From JAJPHF01 sp035293805 (GTDB lineage: Bacteria; Chloroflexota; UBA6077; JAJPHF01): a stretch of DNA of 6,159 nucleotides. Shown here piece by piece: positions 1 through 6,159 of this stretch (position 1 is its first letter; each line of letters opens with the position of its first letter). The notes below the pieces were generated by a model that worked only from the letters and a program-made list of their open reading frames with translations, made no database searches and was not told the DNA's origin. The stretch is from positions 1 through 6,159 of the forward strand of contig DATGMD010000057.1 in NCBI GenBank assembly GCA_035293805.1. The letters run 5' to 3'. A program made the translations under genes and the position numbers.

Positions 1-1526
<1,526 letters not shown>

Positions 1527-1537
1527 GGGGCTGCTCG

Positions 1538-1542
1538 CTCCC
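1538..1542 (-). promoter_or_regulatory. Weak ribosome binding site of the downstream PKS
   Basis: On the minus strand a GGGAG lies 11 bases before the ATG at 1526, with a second GAG at 1536-1534 only 7 bases away. Either could pair with the 16S rRNA tail. The match is modest, but no competing start codon exists between the in-frame TAA (1547-1545) and this ATG. Confidence 0.45.
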
Positions 1543-1561
1543 GATTACTCGACAATTCCGG

Positions 1562-1577
1562 GCGTCGGTGCCGACGC
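1562..1577 (-). repeat. Short perfect inverted repeat upstream of the downstream PKS start
   Basis: The sequence GCGTCGGTGCCGACGC can fold into a 6-bp GC-rich stem with a 4-base loop. It ends 35 bases before the ATG of the downstream PKS gene on the mRNA. There is no T-run after it, so it is not a classical terminator. A role in mRNA stability or translation is only a possibility, and short stems are common in DNA of this composition. Confidence 0.4.
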
Positions 1578-1832
1578 GACTCGGAGCGGCCGCGCCGGCA
1601 CCCGCGCCCTGGTCCCGATGCCTGACACTAGCGCTCTGGCAAGGCGCTCCGGACCTTGATATGGTGACGGTTGGCGCGCGAATATGAGTACAGGTGCGGT
1701 TGAGAACCAGTTGAGGAGCGCCCCTGGGGCCGGCCGCGGGCTCGTCCGGCGGAGCACTGCAAGCCCAGTCGGCTGGCGCCAGTGCTGGCACATCGAGCAC
1801 GTGAGCCGGGGCGGCGCAGGCACACCCGGGCT

Positions 1833-4800
1833 TCAGCCACTGCGGAGCCGCTCCGCGAACAACCGATCGACCTCGTCGTCAGAGAGATCGAGCAGGCCCT
1901 CGAGTACGGCTGTCCCCCTTCGCGGTACGCCGGTCATGACCGGCGTACCTGGGGCCGGGACGCCGGCTGCCGCGCCCGGCGGATCACCGGCGCTGCCGAT
2001 AGCGAGCACCTCGTCGGCCAGGTAGCGGGCAATCGCCTCGATGGTTGGATAGTCGAACACCAGCGTGGCCGGCAGCGGGCGCGGCGCGGCGACGGCAGCG
2101 CCAAGCAGGTTGCGCAGCTCCACCGCCATGAGCGAGTCCAACCCCATCTCGCTCAACGGCAAGGTGACGTCCAGGCGGCTCGGCTCCAGCTCCAGGACCT
2201 TTCCCGCCAGCGCCTGCACGTGCTCCAGGATTAAGCCACGCTGCACGTGTTGCGGCGCCGCGGCCAATCGAGCCGCCATGGTCGGCGGCGCGGCTGATGC
2301 GGACGCGGTTGGTGCTTCACGCCGCGCCTGGTCCGCGAACTCGGTGAGGAAGGGCGGGACGCCGTGGGCAGCGTACCGCTGCAAGTACTGTGGCCAGCGG
2401 ATTGGCGTGACCGCTACCTGCGGCCCGCCATGAGACAGTAGGCGCGTCAGCACCTGCAAGCCCTGATCGGTGGAGATACTGCCAACCCCGCGGTCGCTGA
2501 CGCGCACATCCACCCCGCGCTCGGCGGCGAGGCCACGATCGGACCACACGCCCCAGTTGATGGATAGCGCCGGGAGCCCTCGGGCGCGGCGCGCGTGGGC
2601 CAGGGCGTCGAGGAACGCGTTGGCGGCCACGTAGTTGCTCTGGCCGGCGGACCCGAAGAGACTGGCGATCGAGGAGAAGAGCACGAAGAGGTCGAGTTCG
2701 TGCTGCGCCGTCGCCGCCTGGAGGTTCCAGGCGCCCTGGACCTTGGGAGCCATCACCTTACAGAAACGCGCCCAGTCCTGCCGCAACAGCACCCCGTCGT
2801 CGAGCACGCCGGCGGCGTGGACGATGCCGCGCAGCGGTGGCAGGGTACGGTCGATCTCGCGCATGATAGCCTCGACCGCTGCGGCGGACGATACGTCGGC
2901 CTGAGCCACTGTCACCCGCGCGCCAGCCGCCTGCAGGCGCTCCACGGTCGCCTGGGCTCCCGCCGACGGACCGCCGCGTCCTACGAGCACGAGGCTGCGA
3001 GCGCCCTGCTCGACCAGCCACTCGGCGACCGACTGGCCAAGCGCTCCGAGGCCACCGGTAATCAGATAGGTCGCGTCCGCGCGGATCGCTGTCCCGGCCG
3101 CCCGAGCAGCCTCCGGCTGGCCGATGACGACCTTGCCGATGTGCTTGGCCTGCGCCATGTACCGAAACGCGCTCGGCGCATCCACGAGCGGGAACACCCG
3201 GAGCGGCAGGGGCCGAATGCACCCTTCGTCGGCGGCCGCCATGATGCGCGTGAAGATCGAGCGAACGAGCGCCGGGTCGTCCTTGGTGATCTCCGCGCCG
3301 TCGAGCACGCAGTACTGGAGGTTCCGGCCTAGCTGCGCAACGTCCTCCGCGCTCAGCAGATCGCGCTGCCCCAGCTCCAAGAACCGCCCGTTAGCTCGCA
3401 GCAGCGCCAGGCTCCTCGGGATGAATTCGCCGGCGAGCGAGTTGAGCACGAGATCAATGCCTTCGCCGCCCGTCGCCGCCATGATCTCGTCCGCAAAGTC
3501 CAGCGACCGCGAGTCAAAGACGTGCTGGACGCCCAGGGAGCGCAGGAACGCTCGCTTCTCGGGGCTGCCCGCCGTCGCAAAGATCTCCGCCCCGGCTCGC
3601 TGCGCCAATTGCACCGCGGCCAGGCCCACCCCGCCCGCCGCGGCATGGATGAGCACTCGCTCGCCGGACTGCATGTGACCCATGTGCTCCAGCGCGAGCG
3701 CGGCAGTGACGAAGGTGACGGGCACAGTAACCACTTCCTCGAAGCTCAGGCCCTTGGGCTTGGGAAGCACGAAGTAGGCCGATGTGGTTACGAAAGTGGC
3801 GAAGGCCCCCGCAGTCAGCGCCACGACCTCGTCGCCCACTTGGAAGTCGGTTACGTCCGCGCCAACCGCGGTGATCGTGCCGGCGCACTCCATACCGAGC
3901 GGTAGCCCGGGGTCCGGCACCATGGCGAGGGCGTTGAGCACGTCCTTGAAGTTGAGGCCGCTCGCGCGGACGCGGATCTCCACCTCGCCCGGCCCGGGCG
4001 CCCGGCGTGGCAGCGGGACCAGCGCCAGGTGGCTCAGAGTACCGCGCTCGGCGATCGCCAGCCGCACCAGCTGCTCGTCAGCCGAGCGAGCGGCGCCCAG
4101 CGCCTCGTCGACCACGCTCCGCACCAGGCGGGGCACGTAGCGGACCCCGTCGCGTAGGGCGACTTCCTCTTCGCGGTCCGGCTCCCAGATCTCGGTGAGG
4201 AGCGCCCCGGCGGCTGCCCGCGCGTCGACCGCCGGGTCCAGGTCGATCCGCGCGCAGCGCAGCTCCGGATGCTCGAGCCCGATCACCTTGCCCAGTCCCC
4301 AGAGCGGCGCCTGACCCGTGGCCCACGACGGGGCCGGGCCGACCGGCTGGGCGCCGCGCGTGATCAGCCAGATCCCGGGCGGGCTACCGGGCTTGCCCGC
4401 GAGCGCCTGAACGACGGCCAGTGCGGTGCCGCAGCCGCGCCGCTGCGCGGCGTCCAGCTCCTCGGCCGTCAGCTCCGCATCCGCCGGCGTGTCGAGGCTG
4501 CCGAGATGGATCACGCCGCGCAGCGGCGTGGCGTCCGCTCGCGTCTCGCGGAGCAGCCGCCGGACGTCAGCTGGTTGCGTCGGGTCGATCTGCCAGCGGC
4601 GAGGCCCGACCGCTATGAAGGCCGTGCCTGGCGTGACCAGATGGCAGGTCTGGCCACGCGCGCTCAGCAGGCCCGCTAGCTCGTCGCCCACGCCGCTGGC
4701 ATCGGCCAGGATCAGCCAGCTCCCCGGCTCGTCATGGTCGCGCGCCAGGGCGGGTGACCGCGCAGCCGGTTGCCAGGCAACCTCATAGAACCACTTCTCG

Positions 4801-6159
4801 AAATGCGAACCTGCCTTCCGGAAGACGGCGTCCGCGCGGGCCCGCAGGTGGGATAACCCAATCAGCTCGGCCACGACCGCGCCGTCGTCGTCCAGGAGGC
4901 GGATATCGGCCACCAACGATTCGCCGATCGCCTCTCTCGGCCGGATAACGACGTGGGCCCAGACTTGGTCGCCGCCCGGCCGGTACACGCGGAAGCGCTC
5001 CAGTCCCACCGGCATGTACGTCTCGTCGACGCGGTTCGCCTCGCCGACGAGCTGGGCGGCCGCGTCGAGCAAGGCTGGGTGGATCAGGAACGCTGGGGAC
5101 GCGGCCCGGTCGGGGCTAGGTAGCTCAATGCGACCCAGCGCCTCGCCATCGCGGCACCAGACTTGCCGCACGGCCTGCAAGGACGGCCCGAACTCGAAAT
5201 CGTGCGCCCGTAGTGCGGCGTAGTGCGCGTCTGCCGTGACTTGCTCCGGACAGCGGGCCTGGATTGCAGCGATCGTATCGGCTGGGGCAGGTGGCGCCGC
5301 ATCCCCGGTGACCCTGGCGACCCGGGCGCTCATGTGCGGGGTCCACGATTCCCCGTCCGGTTCCAGACTGAAGATCTCTACCGATGCCCCGTCGGCGTCT
5401 GGCGTCAAGACCGTTTGGCAAGTGCGCACCTCGTCGTCAGGGACGACCAGCGCCTCCTGGATCGCCAGCCCCTCCACCACGTGCGGCCCCGGTCCCCACA
5501 CGGCCTGGGCCGCGGCCAGGGCCATCTCCAGCATGACCATACCCGGCAGGATCGCGGTTCCGAAGGGACGATGATCGTCTAGGAGGCTCAGGGCAGTGGT
5601 ACTGAGCTGCGATTCGAACTGTGCTGCTTGCAGGGCCGAGCGCAGCCGCCGGCCCAGGTAGGGGTGAGCGGGCTCGCCCGTGGCCGAGATGGCCGACGAG
5701 GTCGCGGGCGGCGCCTGCCGCGGCTGACTGTCGAGCCAGTACCGGCGCCGCTCGAAGGGATAGGTGGGCAGGCTCAGCTTGCGGCGGGGATAGTCGCGGT
5801 CGAAGCCCGCCCAATCCACCGCACCCCCGCGCACGTACAGCTCGCTCAAGCTGGCGAGGAGCTGCTCCCAATCATCTCGCCCCCTACGTAGCGAGGGCAG
5901 CCAGGCATAATCCTCCCCGGGACAGCATTCCTGCCCCATGCCGAGGAGGGTGGGGTGGGGGCCGATCTCGACGAACACCTCGCAGCCGCGCGCCTGCAGC
6001 TCCTGCATCGCCGGCGCGAAGCGCACCGCCTCGCGCAGATGCCGCCGCCAGTAGGCCGGCGTGGTCAGGTCCCCCGCCCCCGCCAGCCGCCCGGTCAGCG
6101 TCGAGACCACCGCCCGCTGCGGCGGGCGGTACGTGATCGTCCCCGCCACCCGCTCGAAC
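1833..6159 (-). CDS. Type I modular polyketide synthase, C-terminal part (AT end-DH-psiKR-ER-KR-ACP); 5' end outside window
   Basis: This is the 3' part of a large cytoplasmic PKS gene: 1441 codons are visible, the frame is open to the window edge, and it ends in TGA at 1835-1833. The GTG at 6149-6147 is internal, because FER before it and VAGTITYRPPQ after it continue a typical AT. Residues below are numbered from that GTG-encoded Val. Domains in order: AT end (to about 75), post-AT linker with LSLPTYPFERRRYW (125-138), DH (160-437), structural pseudo-KR (452-685), ER (693-1010), KR (1025-1205 core), ACP (1303-1380), then a linker and helical tail (1411-1438). This is one full reducing module, expected to turn the beta-keto group into a methylene. 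There is no methyltransferase and no thioesterase, so the chain should be handed on, most simply to the KS of the next gene. I see no frameshift. Confidence 0.97.
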   Translation of the reverse strand, partial: FERVAGTITYRPPQRAVVSTLTGRLAGAGDLTTPAYWRRHLREAVRFAPAMQELQARGCEVFVEIGPHPTLLGMGQECCPGEDYAWLPSLRRGRDDWEQLLASLSELYVRGGAVDWAGFDRDYPRRKLSLPTYPFERRRYWLDSQPRQAPPATSSAISATGEPAHPYLGRRLRSALQAAQFESQLSTTALSLLDDHRPFGTAILPGMVMLEMALAAAQAVWGPGPHVVEGLAIQEALVVPDDEVRTCQTVLTPDADGASVEIFSLEPDGESWTPHMSARVARVTGDAAPPAPADTIAAIQARCPEQVTADAHYAALRAHDFEFGPSLQAVRQVWCRDGEALGRIELPSPDRAASPAFLIHPALLDAAAQLVGEANRVDETYMPVGLERFRVYRPGGDQVWAHVVIRPREAIGESLVADIRLLDDDGAVVAELIGLSHLRARADAVFRKAGSHFEKWFYEVAWQPAARSPALARDHDEPGSWLILADASGVGDELAGLLSARGQTCHLVTPGTAFIAVGPRRWQIDPTQPADVRRLLRETRADATPLRGVIHLGSLDTPADAELTAEELDAAQRRGCGTALAVVQALAGKPGSPPGIWLITRGAQPVGPAPSWATGQAPLWGLGKVIGLEHPELRCARIDLDPAVDARAAAGALLTEIWEPDREEEVALRDGVRYVPRLVRSVVDEALGAARSADEQLVRLAIAERGTLSHLALVPLPRRAPGPGEVEIRVRASGLNFKDVLNALAMVPDPGLPLGMECAGTITAVGADVTDFQVGDEVVALTAGAFATFVTTSAYFVLPKPKGLSFEEVVTVPVTFVTAALALEHMGHMQSGERVLIHAAAGGVGLAAVQLAQRAGAEIFATAGSPEKRAFLRSLGVQHVFDSRSLDFADEIMAATGGEGIDLVLNSLAGEFIPRSLALLRANGRFLELGQRDLLSAEDVAQLGRNLQYCVLDGAEITKDDPALVRSIFTRIMAAADEGCIRPLPLRVFPLVDAPSAFRYMAQAKHIGKVVIGQPEAARAAGTAIRADATYLITGGLGALGQSVAEWLVEQGARSLVLVGRGGPSAGAQATVERLQAAGARVTVAQADVSSAAAVEAIMREIDRTLPPLRGIVHAAGVLDDGVLLRQDWARFCKVMAPKVQGAWNLQAATAQHELDLFVLFSSIASLFGSAGQSNYVAANAFLDALAHARRARGLPALSINWGVWSDRGLAAERGVDVRVSDRGVGSISTDQGLQVLTRLLSHGGPQVAVTPIRWPQYLQRYAAHGVPPFLTEFADQARREAPTASASAAPPTMAARLAAAPQHVQRGLILEHVQALAGKVLELEPSRLDVTLPLSEMGLDSLMAVELRNLLGAAVAAPRPLPATLVFDYPTIEAIARYLADEVLAIGSAGDPPGAAAGVPAPGTPVMTGVPRRGTAVLEGLLDLSDDEVDRLFAERLRSG
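1836..1919 (-). other. C-terminal docking-like tail of the upstream PKS
   Basis: After the palindrome-coded linker the protein ends in an acidic amphipathic helix, LEGLLDLSDDEVDRLFAERL (residues 1416-1435). Tails of the form LSDDEhxxLhxERL are common at the ends of PKS subunits that pass their chain to another protein. Pairing with the leader of the downstream gene is an inference from gene order. Confidence 0.6.
1924..1949. repeat. Perfect 26-bp palindrome in the post-ACP linker
   Basis: Each 13-base arm reads GGTACGCCGGTCA, and the second half is its exact reverse complement, centred between 1936 and 1937. A run of C (1914-1918) and a GGGG (1951-1954) could extend the stem across an internal loop, and a third near-copy of the arm, GGGACGCCGG, follows at 1957-1966. 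On the minus strand it is read in frame as GTPVMTGVP (residues 1401-1409), in a Pro/Ala/Gly-rich linker that tolerates insertions. It could be an inserted repetitive palindromic element, a protein or nuclease site, or chance. I do not recognise it as a named repeat. Confidence 0.85.
2010..2243 (-). other. Acyl carrier protein (ACP) domain
   Basis: The phosphopantetheine attachment site is Ser1339 in EMGLDSLMAVELRN (1334-1347), the standard GxDSL motif. FDYPTIEAIARYL (1365-1377) is the typical last helix region. Only one ACP is present. It holds the growing chain during reduction and then presents it to the next KS. Confidence 0.96.
2535..3077 (-). other. Ketoreductase (KR) domain, predicted B-type
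   Basis: The NADPH site is TGGLGALG (1031-1038). Catalytic residues are Lys1135 (MAPKVQGA), Ser1160 (FSSIAS), Tyr1173 (QSNYVAAN) and Asn1177, so the domain should be active. The Leu-Asp-Asp fingerprint of B-type KRs is present at 1116-1118 (GVLDDGV) and the A-type Trp is replaced by Phe1165 (LFGS). By the Caffrey rules this predicts a D-configured (3R for the usual substrate) hydroxyl, normally leading to a trans double bond before ER acts. Confidence 0.94.
3120..4073 (-). other. Enoylreductase (ER) domain
   Basis: This medium-chain reductase-type domain should reduce the enoyl thioester with NADPH. RASGLNFKDVLNALAMV (728-744) is the typical N-terminal block. The nucleotide-binding motif is clear in LIHAAAGGVGLAAVQLAQ (833-850), and VLNSLAGEFI (901-910) is also conserved. 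Two proposed catalytic positions differ from the common forms: Val744 sits where many modular ERs have Tyr, and Gln928 (LELGQRD) where a Lys is usual in LGKxD. Asp950 in the QYCVLDG block appears to match the conserved Asp. Activity is likely but not certain. Confidence 0.93.
4095..4796 (-). other. Structural pseudo-ketoreductase region between DH and ER
   Basis: About 235 residues from FYEVAWQPAA (454-463) separate DH from ER. In fully reducing modules this space usually holds the non-catalytic half of the split KR. It has a Rossmann-like beginning (WLILADASGVGDELA, 478-492). The piece TPLRGVIHLGSLD (541-553) resembles LPPLRGIVHAAGVLDD (1103-1118) of the catalytic KR. It lacks the Tyr and Lys of a working KR. 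There is no SAM-binding motif, so I do not read it as a methyltransferase. Confidence 0.8.
4839..5672 (-). other. Dehydratase (DH) domain
   Basis: The double-hotdog DH removes water from the beta-hydroxyacyl chain to leave an enoyl thioester. The HxxxGxxxxP motif is present as HRPFGTAILP with catalytic His193, Gly197 and Pro202. The second catalytic site is Asp362 in HPALLDAAAQ (DxxxQ form), and FGPSLQ (320-325) matches the usual GPxFQ-type motif. All key residues are intact, so the domain is predicted to be active. Confidence 0.94.
5925..6159 (-). other. Acyltransferase (AT) domain, C-terminal fragment
   Basis: The visible end contains AYWRRHLREAVRFAPAMQ (residues 32-49) and the conserved EIGPHPTL (61-68) near the AT C-terminus. 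The active-site GHSxG and the motifs that separate malonyl from methylmalonyl specificity lie beyond position 6159, so the extender unit cannot be predicted here. Presence of an AT in cis argues that this subunit is not trans-AT. Confidence 0.92.

Larger units (their letters stand above)
1527..1832 (-). other. 306-base gap between the two PKS genes, no convincing gene
   Basis: The gap runs from the TGA of the upstream PKS (1835-1833) to the ATG of the downstream one. It has no recognisable domain in any frame. G+C falls to about 55% between 1651 and 1710 (33 of 60 bases counted), the lowest stretch I noticed. In the frame shared by both PKS genes it is interrupted only by that TGA and by a TAA at 1547-1545. 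It contains short inverted repeats (for example CTGGCGCCAG at 1773-1782) but no stem followed by a T-run on the minus strand, so I see no intrinsic terminator. I found no convincing -35/-10 pair. Transcription read-through into the downstream gene is therefore plausible; an internal promoter is possible but unsupported. Confidence 0.7.

Noticed and set aside
1545..1823. Small minus-strand frame (92 codons, GTG start) filling the gap between the PKS genes.
   Set aside because: It has no clear ribosome binding site and no recognisable domain, is rich in Pro, Arg and Ala, and its codon bias fades in the second half. It is better treated as non-coding, though its shared frame is reported as a finding.
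1773..1832. Possible terminator after the upstream PKS stop (CTGGCGCCAG and overlapping CCAG/CTGG repeats).
   Set aside because: The stems are short and overlapping and are not followed by a T-run on the minus strand, so an intrinsic terminator is not supported.
2595..3332. Long plus-strand open frame of 245 codons.
   Set aside because: It lies opposite the intact ER-KR region. Its protein is Arg/His-rich with no recognisable domain, and long antisense frames are expected in GC-rich coding DNA with biased third positions.
4512..4530. Perfect 8-bp inverted repeat with a 3-base loop, and a similar 7-bp one at 4434-4451.
   Set aside because: Both are inside the pseudo-KR coding region, and short GC stems are common at this composition.
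6109..6130. Perfect 9-bp inverted repeat with a 4-base loop.
   Set aside because: It lies inside the AT coding sequence and is explained by the codons for YRPPQRAV in GC-rich DNA; no T-run or other regulatory context.

Overview
This is a GC-rich window (roughly two thirds G+C by eye) from a bacterial type I modular polyketide synthase (PKS) locus. All supportable genes are on the minus strand, so the locus is transcribed from position 6159 towards position 1. The very high GC, domain order and linker style fit a GC-rich secondary-metabolite producer such as a myxobacterium, actinobacterium, chloroflexote or uncultured symbiont. The N-terminal leader of the second gene and the linkers look most like cyanobacterial/myxobacterial-type PKSs. 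I cannot name the organism or the product from this stretch alone.

Layout in transcription order. (1) Positions 6159-1833 hold the 3' part of a large PKS gene, 1441 visible codons, with its start outside the window. It encodes the end of an acyltransferase (AT), then dehydratase (DH), a structural pseudo-ketoreductase, enoylreductase (ER), ketoreductase (KR) and acyl carrier protein (ACP), and ends in a short helical tail. (2) Positions 1832-1527 are a 306-base gap with no convincing gene. (3) Positions 1526-1 hold the start of a second PKS gene (508 visible codons): a docking-like leader, a complete ketosynthase (KS) with an intact Cys-His-His triad, and the beginning of the KS-AT linker. 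Its AT and everything after lie beyond position 1.

How they work together. The first protein ends with a fully reducing set (KR, DH, ER), so its module should load an extender unit, condense it and reduce the beta-keto group to a methylene. The chain on its ACP would then pass to the KS of the second protein, with the C-terminal tail of the first and the N-terminal leader of the second as the likely docking pair. The AT specificity motifs are outside the window, so the extender unit cannot be predicted.

Nothing here is clearly a new kind of system. The points most worth a second look are a perfect 26-bp palindrome embedded in frame in the linker after the ACP, non-consensus residues at two proposed ER catalytic positions, and a 306-base gap that is in the same reading frame as both flanking PKS genes.
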